Shown: in pieces, positions 8,371 through 16,958 of the stretch
Numbering within the stretch: position 1 is the stretch's first letter
Layout of the letters: the number at the start of each line of letters is the position of its first letter
Source: Candidatus Paraprochloron terpiosi LD05
GTDB taxonomy: Bacteria; Cyanobacteriota; Cyanobacteriia; Cyanobacteriales; Prochloraceae
Assembly (NCBI GenBank): GCA_018141785.1
Contig: CP073341.1
Coordinates: 1,783,422 to 1,847,421 of the forward strand
Reading direction: 5' to 3'
DNA length: 64,000 nt
The notes under the pieces: generated by a model
Seen by the model: only the letters and a program-made list of their open reading frames with translations
Told to the model about the DNA's origin: nothing
Databases searched by the model: none
Position numbers and translations under genes: made by a program

Positions 8371-8838
8371 CAACAGCTTGCGCTATGGCTGCGCCAACAT
8401 ATAATTCCTGTTCACTAAAGCCCACTACTCTGCCGATGTAGCCGTAGTGCATGGACCGTCATCATCTGTGGCTTCATGGTCTATGGGACCAATTTGCTGG
8501 TCTTTGGGTATGGGAAATGGATTCTTTTCAGTAGAAGGCTGTGCTTGGATCTGGAAGGAGTGTTCAAATGTGACAGGACCATAAGGTTTGGCCGGATCTT
8601 CTTCTTCAACGGTAATTTCGATTTTGCGGTTATAGATCTGACCGGGAACAAAACCCCCTCATGACCTTTGATAGAGGCACTTATTCCTGGTCTTTTCAGT
8701 TCCTCGGACCCCATTTTCAGGCGAAACTCTTAGTGTAAGCCTTATATCGGGACCAATATAGCCCTGCATCTTTGTATCAACCCAACGAATGGTTAGGATC
8801 GGATTATTCTGCATAACTGGTCTGGATAAAGTCATAAT
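8333..8838 (-). pseudogene. Multiply frameshifted toxin-like gene
   Basis: Protein-like sequence runs through all three reverse frames: MTLSRPVMQNNPILTIRWVD and YIGPDIRLTLRVSPENG, then GQIYNRKIEITVEEEDPAKP and IPKDQQIGPIDHE, then MHYGYIGRVVGFSEQELYVG with GAAIAQAVDDLAQPIRDQFN. At least three frame changes and a stop are needed. The last block, with HYGYIGR..GF..GA.IAQ, recalls the polymorphic toxin type 44 family as I remember it; this needs a profile search. ATGs upstream of 8838 are non-coding in appearance. Confidence 0.5.
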
Positions 8839-8925
8839 GTTCTCCTGGAAAGTAATAAGGAGATAGGGAGATAGGGGGAGTTGGTTATATTGTAACCTTC
8901 GAGGAACCCCATCACCCCACAGCAA

Positions 8926-9429
8926 CTAATCGAAATAAAACAGAGTTACCAACTTGTGTTGTTCCTCTGCTTCCCTACAGGTTTGCAGGAGAGTGTGACT
9001 GTCGTGAAAAGCAAAGCAAATGAGCTGCTGACAGCGGGAAACAATCTCTCGGTTGCACAAAGCACTAGCTTCTGCTAAAGATAAATTGTCGTTTTCCGGA
9101 CTTTCCACCAGGTGAATCACCTGTTCTAGCTGATTGCGGGACTCCCGTGGCTGACGAGACAGACTTTGGGGTAAAATAACGGTCACAAGACTGGAATCAG
9201 CCCTCATAGCCCCTTTGATGGCGGCTGAATTCGTCCCCGTGGCACCAGAAGTTATCAGACGATGGCCAACTAAGACAAGAGCGTAACTCATCATCTCGAT
9301 CAAGTGCTGATGAGTAATGGGGACGTGACGGGAACCTAATAAAGCAATCTTTTTAGAACTGGTTTGCTGGATTGCCGCTAGTTCTTGTGCTAAGGTATCC
9401 AGTTTGGGAATCTCTAGGGATTGACTCAA
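8926..9429 (-). CDS. DprA/Smf-like SLOG-fold protein (DNA recombination-mediator protein A family)
   Basis: A 167-residue stand-alone Rossmann-like protein. KKIALLGSRHVPITHQHLIE, LITSGATGTNSAAIKGAM and TVILPQSLSRQP follow the DprA pattern (GSR..., S/TGGA.GID..AH, P). In cyanobacteria this short form is usually annotated as DNA recombination-mediator protein A. DprA loads RecA on incoming DNA, but the short form lacks the C-terminal domain, so a nucleotide-ligand-binding SLOG role is equally possible. It is followed by 108 bases and a tRNA on the opposite strand. Confidence 0.75.
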   Translation of the reverse strand: MSQSLEIPKLDTLAQELAAIQQTSSKKIALLGSRHVPITHQHLIEMMSYALVLVGHRLITSGATGTNSAAIKGAMRADSSLVTVILPQSLSRQPRESRNQLEQVIHLVESPENDNLSLAEASALCNREIVSRCQQLICFAFHDSHTLLQTCREAEEQHKLVTLFYFD

Positions 9430-9537
9430 AGACTCTGACTAAATGGAATGACCAGGCTATTCTAGCAAATATGGAAAAAATTTTTTTCTCCCCCCTTGCA
9501 TTATTTCTCCTATTTGTGTTATATTGATTTTATCCAA

Positions 9538-9611
9538 GGACGCATAGCTCAGTTGGTTAGAGTACCACGTTGACATCGTGGGGGTCACTGGTTCGACTCC
9601 AGTTGCGTCCA
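9538..9611 (+). tRNA. tRNA-Val (anticodon GAC)
   Basis: A 74-base cloverleaf. The acceptor stem GGACGCA pairs with TGCGTCC, the D-arm contains AGCTCAGTTGGTTAGAG, the anticodon arm is CCACG-TTGACAT-CGTGG with anticodon GAC, and the T-arm contains GGTTCGACTCC. The discriminator base is A and CCA is not encoded. TATATTGATTTTAT lies just upstream as an A/T-rich promoter-like region. Confidence 0.95.
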
Positions 9612-9651
9612 TAACGCGGGTGTTGGATCAATCTAATTATGCATAACTAAC

Positions 9652-10290
9652 TTATTTATCAATTTTTGGGCTAGGAACGGGAAGAGTATCATCCTTTTTG
9701 CCTAAGTCCATTAATTGTTCTTCCTGTTTTTCTTGTTCTTGTCCTATCTGAATCAAGACTTGTAAATCTTGCTCGATAATTTTTTCCACTCGACCAGCAA
9801 AAGTTCTAAAGGCCAATTGATGCTTAGGAAATTTCAGATATGGGCCGCTCAACTGTAGGAAATACCAGGCTTCCATCTTCATTAGCTCTGCGGAATTGCG
9901 ATATTGACGATAGAGTTCGCCATAATGAAAAAACTCTTCCAGAGCAGCGCAAATAGCCACAATTTGACTCAAACCAAAAGTGAGCCAACCGAAGATGGCT
10001 GCCATGTGATTGCCGTTAATATTGAGACTGATTAAGGCGGGAACGATTACCCCGCCGACAATAGTAATGATCCGGGTTATATTGTATCGCCAACGATAAC
10101 CCTGCCAGAGCCGTTCTAACTCAATTACTTCCCTCAGCCAGCGGCCTTTTATAAACTGCTTTTGCAAGGGTTGCAAGTCTAATTGGTCAATGATAGTAAT
10201 GGCATTCTGCTGGAAATCAAAATCTTGATCCCTTTTGATGGCTACAGTATTGTTTCTGGTATTTTTATTGAAGTCATTCACAATCCTCAA
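9652..10290 (-). CDS. DUF4231 family two-helix membrane protein
   Basis: 212 residues. Two hydrophobic segments in the middle (ITRIITIVGGVIVPALISL and AIFGWLTFGLSQIVAICAAL) are flanked by helical arms, and EEFFHYGELYRQYRNSAELM follows. This is the DUF4231 layout, which belongs to the SLATT-like set of small 2TM proteins, some proposed as effectors in nucleotide-signalling conflict systems. A DprA-like SLOG protein lies 220 bases downstream on the same strand, with tRNA-Val between. Function unproven. Confidence 0.72.
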   Translation of the reverse strand: MRIVNDFNKNTRNNTVAIKRDQDFDFQQNAITIIDQLDLQPLQKQFIKGRWLREVIELERLWQGYRWRYNITRIITIVGGVIVPALISLNINGNHMAAIFGWLTFGLSQIVAICAALEEFFHYGELYRQYRNSAELMKMEAWYFLQLSGPYLKFPKHQLAFRTFAGRVEKIIEQDLQVLIQIGQEQEKQEEQLMDLGKKDDTLPVPSPKIDK

Positions 10291-10381
10291 AAGTTCTATA
10301 TGTAGTGGGCATTGCCCATCATTCGCCTATATACTATTGGCGAGTTCTTACTTAGAAGGTTAAGTATTGCATCGGCGGGGT

Positions 10382-10690
10382 TTATCCTCCTTCACGAACT
10401 AAAACAGCTACCTCCTTTTTCAATTGATCTCCCACTGCATCCTCAGCCACATCCAAATCATAATCCATTTGCAATCCCAGCCAAAATCGTGGCGACACAT
10501 TAAAATAACGAGCTAAACGAAGGGCTGTATCTGCGGTAATCTGTCGTTTACCATGAATTATTTCCTTAATCTGTCGTGCTGGCACTCGTAAAGCCAAAGC
10601 AATGTCATTTTCACTGAGATCCATTGGCTTTAGAAATTCTTCTGAGAGTATCTCACCCGGATGAACTGGCATTAGCTTATCTTCCTTCAT
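10382..10690 (-). CDS. higA: HigA-type antitoxin (XRE-family HTH)
   Basis: About 102 residues. MPVHPGEILSEEFLKPMDLS is the hallmark start of HigA/VapI antitoxins, then the helix-turn-helix NDIALALRVPARQIKEIIHG and ARYFNVSPRFWLGLQMDYDL. It neutralises the HigB nuclease and autoregulates the operon. The start at 10690 (MKEDKLMPVH) is preferred because GGAGG lies about 8 bases before it; the frame extends to 10717 and would overlap higB. It lies 13 bases after the higB stop. Confidence 0.92.
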   Translation of the reverse strand: MKEDKLMPVHPGEILSEEFLKPMDLSENDIALALRVPARQIKEIIHGKRQITADTALRLARYFNVSPRFWLGLQMDYDLDVAEDAVGDQLKKEVAVLVREGG

Positions 10691-10703
10691 TTTGCCACCT
10701 CCC

Positions 10704-10985
10704 TCAATGATAATCAACTATCTCCACGTCTAAGGCATCACCGTCTTGCCATTCAAAGCAAATCCGCCATTGATCGTTCACTCGAATGCTATATTGACCT
10801 TCTCTGTTGCCAACCAGACGCTCCAAACGATTAGCGGGTGGGACACGAAGGTCTTGAAGAGTTTCTGCACGATTAATCAGCCGCAATTTTCTTAATGCCA
10901 CTTGTTGAATGTCTGATGGCAATTTACGTGAACGCTGGCGCTCAAAAACTTTTTGAGTTTCTTTATCTTTAAAGTTTCGGATCAC
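10704..10985 (-). CDS. higB: HigB-type mRNA interferase toxin (RelE superfamily)
   Basis: 93 residues, the normal HigB length. MIRNFKDKETQKVFERQRSR opens the protein, followed by LRVPPANRLERLVGNREGQY and SIRVNDQWRICFEW, the conserved HigB/RelE core with the terminal Arg-Trp strand; it ends VEIVDYH. HigB cleaves mRNA on the ribosome. It is the first gene of a higBA operon on the minus strand. The toxin-first order is characteristic of higBA. Confidence 0.93.
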   Translation of the reverse strand: MIRNFKDKETQKVFERQRSRKLPSDIQQVALRKLRLINRAETLQDLRVPPANRLERLVGNREGQYSIRVNDQWRICFEWQDGDALDVEIVDYH

Positions 10986-11190
10986 CCCTTGATAGTTTAG
11001 ATCTAGTAACTTCTTTTGGACTATTGTAGCAAATATTTTCAGATTTCATATAATGATTTGTTTAAACCACAGAGGCGCAGAGGGCGCAGAGGAAGTCGAG
11101 AGAAATTGCTCTATCTAGATCCGTCGGCGCTCATCTCTGTTTTTGGTGCGGTTAACCTCTATTACAATGATTTGGTCCCTTGGCGAGTTC
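10986..11190. repeat. Non-coding gap with CAGAG repeat and a copy of a gene end
   Basis: Contains a CAGAG repeat at about 11064-11093. At about 11130-11170 there is a copy of the segment CTCTGTTTTTGGTGCGGTTA through AATGATTTGGT, which also occurs at about 12916-12962 where it covers the last codons of the AGE-family gene. No gene is visible here. Confidence 0.6.
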
Positions 11191-12798
11191 TTACTTGGGT
11201 TGTACCGAGTAAGCGCCTGTTTCCAAATTCACAGTAAAAGTATACCAACCATTCACTTCCGGTGTGAACTTCAATGTGGGAGGATCGCCGTGAGTAGTTA
11301 ACTGTCCGTACAGTTTTAAGTCTTCTATCCTCGAATTTACAACATCTGGGTTCCGTCCTGCGAAATCTGTGCCGTAACCATCTAATTCGTAATCAGCAAA
11401 TACCCACAACCAATCCCAATTATTGGCTGTATATTTGTATTCGTAAGTGTTATTAGCTTGCAATTCTACATCTTTGGTGAAGATACTATTCCCCACTCTT
11501 TCCATATTATTAGCAGCACTAGTTGGATCCCAAGCTTGGAGTGGAGCATCAAAATTGCCAACTAATTGCAGGGTATCAATGGTGGTTAAAGGCTTTAATA
11601 CAACCTTGTTATCGCTCACACACTCAATGGCAAACTCATCTTTATTCCCATCATAGGTAAATTGGTAATCCCCACTGGTTTCTATTTGAAAGAAAACATT
11701 GGATTCATTAGGCTTGCCGTGCCAACCTAAACCCATCAATTTGTTGGATTTATCTGACTCTAGCCAAGCGCCCAGAGCCATTGTATCCAAAAACAGCTCG
11801 TGACTAATAGCAAAATTAGCGCTATAAATTCCTGGCTGTAATTCTAGAGTTCTTTGCCAAATATTGCCCTCACTATTGGCCATATTACGCTTTGGGTTAG
11901 TAGGGTCGAATTTGTCGTCGTCTGTATGAAAAGTTCCGAGCAGTTGGAAAGATGTTATCTCATTTAAAATTGTAACTGATTCCACCCCTTCAGGAGACTT
12001 GACTTCAAATTTATATTTCTTGGGATTCATCCGAATAGTATAATCAGCATTAGCAAATACTTGAATAGTAATGCCCGAATGCTTGCTTTGTCCCCCACTA
12101 CTGCCAAAACCTGTACCTCCAACAAGAGTACCTTTGCCGTCATTATAAGCAGCAAAACCCCAGTCCTCGTTGTGGTTAGCAGAGAAGAGAAACTGATATA
12201 CTCCATCGGCGCGAAAATCGATACCTCCGTCTGTTTTCAGCGGTAAAGTCTTCTCCCACCAATCCCCATTTTTTGTCATTTCATGATTGGGACGAGTTTC
12301 GTCAAATTTCTGGAACATATCTTCCTCGTCCCAGATAAAGCCATTTAGTTGTACCGATTCGATTTCAGTGAGATAAGTTGGTTGGGGCGAAATATTAAAT
12401 CTAAATTCTGTGGGATTGAAAGATATGGTATAAACACCGTCTTCTTCAATTTTAATTATAATATTCTGTGCTTTATTCGCGCGCTCGCCCGTTACTAATT
12501 TTGGTTTTCCTTTCTTATTCGTCTTGTAGTGATTAGCTTTAAAAGACTCAAATAAGCTATGATTAGTAGTAAAACGAAAGGCGTAGATACCGTCCCTGTG
12601 ACGACCACCATTAGCTCTTAATTCTACTTCTTTAGAGTATTGTGCACCATCTTTAGTCATGTCATTTTCCGGCAAAAACGGATTCCAACGACCCCGGTTA
12701 TTGTTGACGGTTCCTAATAACTGGGCACTAGCAGTAAATTCAGAAATTTCTGGATTGGGAAGTACTGGGATTGCGGCTCCGTAAGTTTTGTTGGTCAT
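11191..12798 (-). CDS. Four-module carbohydrate-binding-like protein
   Basis: 535 residues made of four related beta-rich modules, each opening with a hydrophobic 'QLxG' strand: FTASAQLLGTVNNNRGRWNP, IESVQLNGFIWDEEDM, ITSFQLLGTFHTDDDKFDP, IDTLQLVGNFDAPLQAWDP. Each continues with a 'W/FDP...NM' loop, an 'LELQ...YxFxF' strand and Trp/Asn-rich turns. This plan resembles starch- or pullulan-binding (CBM/SusE-type) immunoglobulin-like modules. No catalytic domain and no signal peptide are seen, so a cytoplasmic glycan-binding role is possible. It follows the AGE-family gene by 145 bases on the same strand. Confidence 0.6.
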   Translation of the reverse strand: MTNKTYGAAIPVLPNPEISEFTASAQLLGTVNNNRGRWNPFLPENDMTKDGAQYSKEVELRANGGRHRDGIYAFRFTTNHSLFESFKANHYKTNKKGKPKLVTGERANKAQNIIIKIEEDGVYTISFNPTEFRFNISPQPTYLTEIESVQLNGFIWDEEDMFQKFDETRPNHEMTKNGDWWEKTLPLKTDGGIDFRADGVYQFLFSANHNEDWGFAAYNDGKGTLVGGTGFGSSGGQSKHSGITIQVFANADYTIRMNPKKYKFEVKSPEGVESVTILNEITSFQLLGTFHTDDDKFDPTNPKRNMANSEGNIWQRTLELQPGIYSANFAISHELFLDTMALGAWLESDKSNKLMGLGWHGKPNESNVFFQIETSGDYQFTYDGNKDEFAIECVSDNKVVLKPLTTIDTLQLVGNFDAPLQAWDPTSAANNMERVGNSIFTKDVELQANNTYEYKYTANNWDWLWVFADYELDGYGTDFAGRNPDVVNSRIEDLKLYGQLTTHGDPPTLKFTPEVNGWYTFTVNLETGAYSVQPK

Positions 12799-12876
12799 CT
12801 TTCTATTTTCTAACAGCTGATAAATTATTCATTTTAACCATACCAGAGGTCCTAACAGCCGATAAATTATTTGTTT

Positions 12877-12966
12877 GAACCGCAGAGACGCAGAGGGCGC
12901 AGACTTCCTCTGCGCTTATCTCTGTTTTTGGTGCGGTTAACCTCTATTCTACAATGATTTGGTCAT
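12877..12966. repeat. CAGAG repeat with inverted partner and duplicated gene-end segment
   Basis: CGCAGAGACGCAGAGGGCGC followed by an inverted partner CTTCCTCTGCGC, then the 45-50-base segment shared with about 11130-11170. The segment runs into the stop codon and last codons (DQIIVE) of the AGE-family gene. Confidence 0.6.
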
Positions 12967-15112
12967 CTAATTGACTTTGCTGGAGGGCTTTTTTAACCTT
13001 TGCGTTAGCACCAACAGCTTTGACAGCTTTGAGGGTTTTGTTACCCTCACGTTGCTTGCCTTGAATAAAGAAGGCCAAATAACGTAAAGCCTGGGAGGAA
13101 ATTGATTCCAAGTCATTCATCACAAACACCAGGTTTGTTGCTTGCTGAATTTCCATGCGGTCAAATTCATCATCCAGTTCATTTAAGGCACCTTGACCTT
13201 CTAGCTTGCCACTGAAATCAATCTTAACAGTGCCATTAACAGCTTCCAGCAAAGCAACTTCAAAATCAATGGCAGTGGGATAAATCCGTACTTTCACCTT
13301 CGTACCAGCAGGATAGTTATCTGGTAGTTTGACAGTGAGAGCTTTGGCATCAAAATCCTTATAGTCATGACCATCAATCCAAACTTGCTTAATGCGAATG
13401 CTGTCTGGTGGCAGAATATCCGGTGCTACCCGCAGAATATTACCAGGGAAGCCATCGGGTTGGGGCTTGAAGTAGAAGTCCATGGGCTCCTTAATAACCA
13501 GCAAGTTAGTATAAATTGCTGCTAAGTAGCACAGCTCAAAGGAGTGGTAGCCCGCCATGGAGTGACTGCCTTTATCCCGTTCCGTACCTAGAGCGTAGGG
13601 CAGTCCATTAGCCAAAACATTGAAGTAGACGCCACCAGCGTAGTGGTCGAGGAAATAGGCATTGTAGAAGGAAGTACCTTCCCGAGCATAGCGGAGAAAC
13701 TCATCCTCAAGTTTACCCTCATAGACTCCAGCCATGATGTAGTAAGCGAGAATGCCTTGCTCTTGTTGCCACCAAGCTTTGCGATCGTGCCAAGCATATT
13801 TGTGGAATTTACCGAACTTCTTCACCCGTTCCACTACATCATACCAACCGCCTCGCTGGCGATCGCATCCTGCATCGGCAATAACAGTACCAATTTTTTC
13901 TGCCAGTTCCTTGTATTCCTGCTTGTTTTTCAGTCCAAACATGCGGGTCAAGTTCCAGGCGATTTTCAGGTTGTGTCCTACCACTGCCCGATTTTGCTGC
14001 CAACCCCAAGTTTGGTCTTTGGACCAGTCATCGAAAAACTTCTCTTGGACAAAGGGACTTTCATCGTAGTCGGGAAAATGTTTGACGATGGTATCGAAAG
14101 TATATTCGAGGAAATTGGCGTATTCTTCCTTCCCAGTGGCCAACCAGAGATTGATTAAATAGGCAGGAGCGTGGTCTCCCACGGAGTTCCAATTCTTCTT
14201 CGCCTTATTATCTCCCAAGGACTCGCTGTGGGGGCTGAAGGTAATGGGGTCGATATGGGAATAGTAGCCCCCCTTGTCCGTATCGTCGTGGAAGTAGCGG
14301 TGGAACAGTTCTACCGTTGTTTTGGCATCCTCCAAAATCCGGGGATCTCCCGTAATGCGGTAAGTTTGTACCGGACCTGCCAGAGCGTAAATCTGCTCGT
14401 AGCAAGGGATAGCATTATAGTCATCCCCAAATTCCGAGGCTAAGATTTTCTCCTCCACATCATTCTCGTTAATATCGACGGCGTGATACCAGTAGCTAAT
14501 ACCCTCGCTCTTATCTTTAAAGCGCATGTGCTGCCGCAAGTATTCAGTACCTTTCTCAGCAGCTTCCAGGTAGCTATCTTCTCCCGTGACTAAATAGGCA
14601 GAAGCGAAACCATAGACTAGGCGAGAGATGGTATCGGTTTCTTGCCGACCAGTTTTCTGCTTGTTCCCTTCTATAGTTAGGCTGGTGCGGTATTTGCGGT
14701 AGTTAATCTTACCACCATGATCCACGCCAAACTCCGCGTTGAGGTAGAAATCAGCTAATTCCTTAATCTGTTGTAACCACCAGTCTTGCTTTTCAAAGGA
14801 GTACTTGTCAGGGGTACGTCCGAGGAAAACAATGCTTTTGGCCTCAAAGGGGTTTTCTCCATCTTCGGTTGGGCAGAAAATCCCATAGGCTAACATGAAG
14901 CGTCCGGGAACGAGCATCCCCGGCAGGTCTGATACTCCCTGATAGCCTTCTCCTAGGTTGTGTACTAATTCGGCATTAGTGAGCTCCGTTAGATGGATGG
15001 TGTATTCCCGAGCGTCTGATGTTTTGACCTTGCAGGTATTTTGGTTTTTGTCATAGCTGGTGACATAACCTGCAATGAGGTCTGAGAAAGAAAAATTAAG
15101 AGCGTTTGCCAT
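12944..15112 (-). CDS. AGE-family (N-acylglucosamine 2-epimerase-like) alpha/alpha-barrel protein
   Basis: About 722 residues. The central 400 residues fit the (alpha/alpha)6 barrel of AGE/cellobiose-2-epimerase enzymes: SRLVYGFASAYLVTGEDSYL, NWNSVGDHAPAYLINLWLAT, VGHNLKIAWNLTRMFGLKN, DRQRGGWYDVVERV and KAWWQQEQGILAYYIM, with conserved His, Trp and Glu. Family members epimerise or isomerise free sugars. An N-terminal beta region (about 100 residues) and a C-terminal beta/helical extension are unusual. The start at 15112 (MANALNFSFSDLIAGY) is preferred: GGAG lies about 10 bases upstream. It has its own palindromic promoter region. Substrate unknown. Confidence 0.68.
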   Translation of the reverse strand: MANALNFSFSDLIAGYVTSYDKNQNTCKVKTSDAREYTIHLTELTNAELVHNLGEGYQGVSDLPGMLVPGRFMLAYGIFCPTEDGENPFEAKSIVFLGRTPDKYSFEKQDWWLQQIKELADFYLNAEFGVDHGGKINYRKYRTSLTIEGNKQKTGRQETDTISRLVYGFASAYLVTGEDSYLEAAEKGTEYLRQHMRFKDKSEGISYWYHAVDINENDVEEKILASEFGDDYNAIPCYEQIYALAGPVQTYRITGDPRILEDAKTTVELFHRYFHDDTDKGGYYSHIDPITFSPHSESLGDNKAKKNWNSVGDHAPAYLINLWLATGKEEYANFLEYTFDTIVKHFPDYDESPFVQEKFFDDWSKDQTWGWQQNRAVVGHNLKIAWNLTRMFGLKNKQEYKELAEKIGTVIADAGCDRQRGGWYDVVERVKKFGKFHKYAWHDRKAWWQQEQGILAYYIMAGVYEGKLEDEFLRYAREGTSFYNAYFLDHYAGGVYFNVLANGLPYALGTERDKGSHSMAGYHSFELCYLAAIYTNLLVIKEPMDFYFKPQPDGFPGNILRVAPDILPPDSIRIKQVWIDGHDYKDFDAKALTVKLPDNYPAGTKVKVRIYPTAIDFEVALLEAVNGTVKIDFSGKLEGQGALNELDDEFDRMEIQQATNLVFVMNDLESISSQALRYLAFFIQGKQREGNKTLKAVKAVGANAKVKKALQQSQLDDQIIVE

Positions 15113-15183
15113 GTTAGATTGTCTCCAAAAAAAGGATGGTTGTATTGGTGTTAGAAGCCTCAAGCCTATTCAGACCTGACTCC

Positions 15184-15227
15184 CACTATTATAGCTAACC
15201 AAAATAAATTATACAATTTATTTTTGG
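15184..15227 (-). promoter_or_regulatory. Promoter and palindromic operator candidate for the AGE-family gene
   Basis: On the minus strand two -10-like hexamers occur: TATAAT inside AAATTGTATAATTTA, and GCTATAATAGTGGG. The first lies within a 29-base inverted repeat (15199-15227) with arms CCAAAATAAATT / AATTTATTTTTGG, a plausible repressor or activator site. This gap (15113-15303) is the longest in the minus-strand cluster. Confidence 0.5.
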
Positions 15228-15303
15228 TTAAATTTTTGTTATGCTACTGAAACTTTTACCCAGAGATAACTTTAAGGATTTTTGAGCTTATTACCCAACA
15301 ACT

Positions 15304-15771
15304 CTAATGATTGAGGCCCACTACTACAGCAGCCATTAGGCAGTCAGTAGAACTCCGATTGGACCAGGTATGCCGAGTTCCGTGTTGCACTACACAATCA
15401 CCCTGGTGCAAGTGAATTTCCGTCCCGTCCTCCAACTGCAACCAAACCTCGCCAGAAACAATGACTAGATATTCCATGGTGTCGGAGCTATGCAGTCCTT
15501 TATCCTCAAACTGATGAATATCAGCCGGGGAAATGCGAATGATACGGAAGCGCGTCCCTCCCAAACCGGGCAATAAAGATGACATTCCTACGGTTGGGTC
15601 AGTTTGCTCTTCTGGGAGCGTGGGAATATCATCAGTAGCCCAAAGATCGGTTACTTCTAAATAAGGAAGAGATTCCACTTTCATAACGCGGGGTGGGGAA
15701 CAATCACTCACCACTACGGAGGTTCCATCCCGAGTGCGACGAGTTACTATGCGACGCACGTTTTTTTTCAT
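15304..15771 (-). CDS. Cupin-domain protein
   Basis: 155 residues. The second half is a small cupin barrel: DTMEYLVIVSGEVWLQLEDG and LHQGDCVVQHGTRHTWSNRS, matching cupin motifs 1 and 2 with G(X)5HXH-like and G(X)5-7PxGxxHxxxN patterns. The N-terminal 60 residues are basic and strand-forming. Such cupins often act with aromatic or carboxylic-acid catabolic enzymes, as metal enzymes or sensors. It is the last of eight closely spaced minus-strand genes, 60 bases after the aldo/keto reductase. Confidence 0.82.
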   Translation of the reverse strand: MKKNVRRIVTRRTRDGTSVVVSDCSPPRVMKVESLPYLEVTDLWATDDIPTLPEEQTDPTVGMSSLLPGLGGTRFRIIRISPADIHQFEDKGLHSSDTMEYLVIVSGEVWLQLEDGTEIHLHQGDCVVQHGTRHTWSNRSSTDCLMAAVVVGLNH

Positions 15772-15831
15772 TCTTCGTCTCCTTACTGAAATCTCATATC
15801 TGCATCCAGTGCAGCATTATTGGACTGGAAT

Positions 15832-16857
15832 TTAACCTAAAGCTTCAGTGATTTTGGGGTCATTGCCCATCCCTTGCATCCACCCTGGATAGAGAGAAAC
15901 AGGTGCGGTTATTTCATCAAGACTGGCGATATCTTCTGGAGTGAGATTCACCTCAATAGCCTTCAAATTGTCTTCTAATTGACTCATTTTATTAGCTCCA
16001 ATGATAATAGAGCTGATGAAAGGCTTAGTGAGAATCCAAGAGAGGGCAATTTGGGGGATGGAAACCTGATATTTAGCAGCCATGGCCTTCAATCGCTCCA
16101 CCACAGTGTAACCTTGTTCCAGATCGATTGGTGGAAACTGAAACTTTTTTCGCCGTGCATCTTTCGGTGCAGGATTGTCTTTGGTATACTTCCCAGTCAA
16201 GAAACCACTTGCTAAAGGACTCCAGGTGAGAATTCCCAATCCTTGGTCTTGGGCAAAAGGTACGATTTCATGTTCTAAATCCCTACCCAACAGGGAATAG
16301 TACATTTGGGCGCTAATAAAAGCAGTATACCCTAACTTTTCCTGAATGCCAATGGCTTTAGCCGCTTTCCAAGCAGGCAAATTGCAAAAGCCAACATAGC
16401 GCACGTAACCTAACCGCACCACATCTTCCAATGCTCGCAAGGTTTCTTCGTATGGTGTTAAAGGGTCGGCAATATGAATCTGATAAAGGTCGATGTAATC
16501 CGTACCTAAACGCTTCAGGCTTCCTTGAACCGAGGCAATAATATGTCGATAGGATAAGCCAGTCTGGATTAGGTTGTCACCACTACGAAAACCGCACTTC
16601 GTAGCAATAATAACATCATCTCGCTTTTTTGACAACGCCTTGCCTAAAATAATTTCTGACTGTCCGCCAGTATAAGCATCAGCAGTATCAAATAAGTTCA
16701 CCCCTGCATCCAAAATCTTGGCTACCATTTCATTAGCTTGATTCTGTCCGATGCGATTGGTGACACCAGGAACCAATTGGCCTTCCCCGAATGTCATGGC
16801 TCCAAAAGAGAGTCTCGAAACCACTAAGCCTGAATTTCCTAGTTGGGTATATTTCAT
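15832..16857 (-). CDS. Aldo/keto reductase
   Basis: A 341-residue NADPH-dependent TIM-barrel reductase. MKYTQLGNSGLVVSRLSFGA is the AKR start, and NLFDTADAYTGGQSEIILG carries the catalytic Asp and Tyr. IIATKCGF carries the Lys, and DLYQIHIADP gives the His position. GILTWSPLASGFLTGKY and SSIIIGANKMSQLEDNLKA are the late cofactor-binding segments. It would reduce an aldehyde or ketone intermediate. It is part of the co-directional cluster, 101 bases after the muconolactone isomerase-like gene. Confidence 0.93.
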   Translation of the reverse strand: MKYTQLGNSGLVVSRLSFGAMTFGEGQLVPGVTNRIGQNQANEMVAKILDAGVNLFDTADAYTGGQSEIILGKALSKKRDDVIIATKCGFRSGDNLIQTGLSYRHIIASVQGSLKRLGTDYIDLYQIHIADPLTPYEETLRALEDVVRLGYVRYVGFCNLPAWKAAKAIGIQEKLGYTAFISAQMYYSLLGRDLEHEIVPFAQDQGLGILTWSPLASGFLTGKYTKDNPAPKDARRKKFQFPPIDLEQGYTVVERLKAMAAKYQVSIPQIALSWILTKPFISSIIIGANKMSQLEDNLKAIEVNLTPEDIASLDEITAPVSLYPGWMQGMGNDPKITEALG

Positions 16858-16958
16858 AATTTGCCTTTTCTGATTTAACCACTAACCTAACCTGCTTTCT
16901 ACTCCCCTTATTAAAGCAGTGCCGTTAAAGGGGAGTTGTAGTCAGGTTCAGTAATTGA

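Noticed and set aside
13643-14158. Plus-strand 171-codon frame opposite the AGE-family gene
   Set aside because: It lies wholly antisense to a conserved domain and has a random-looking composition.
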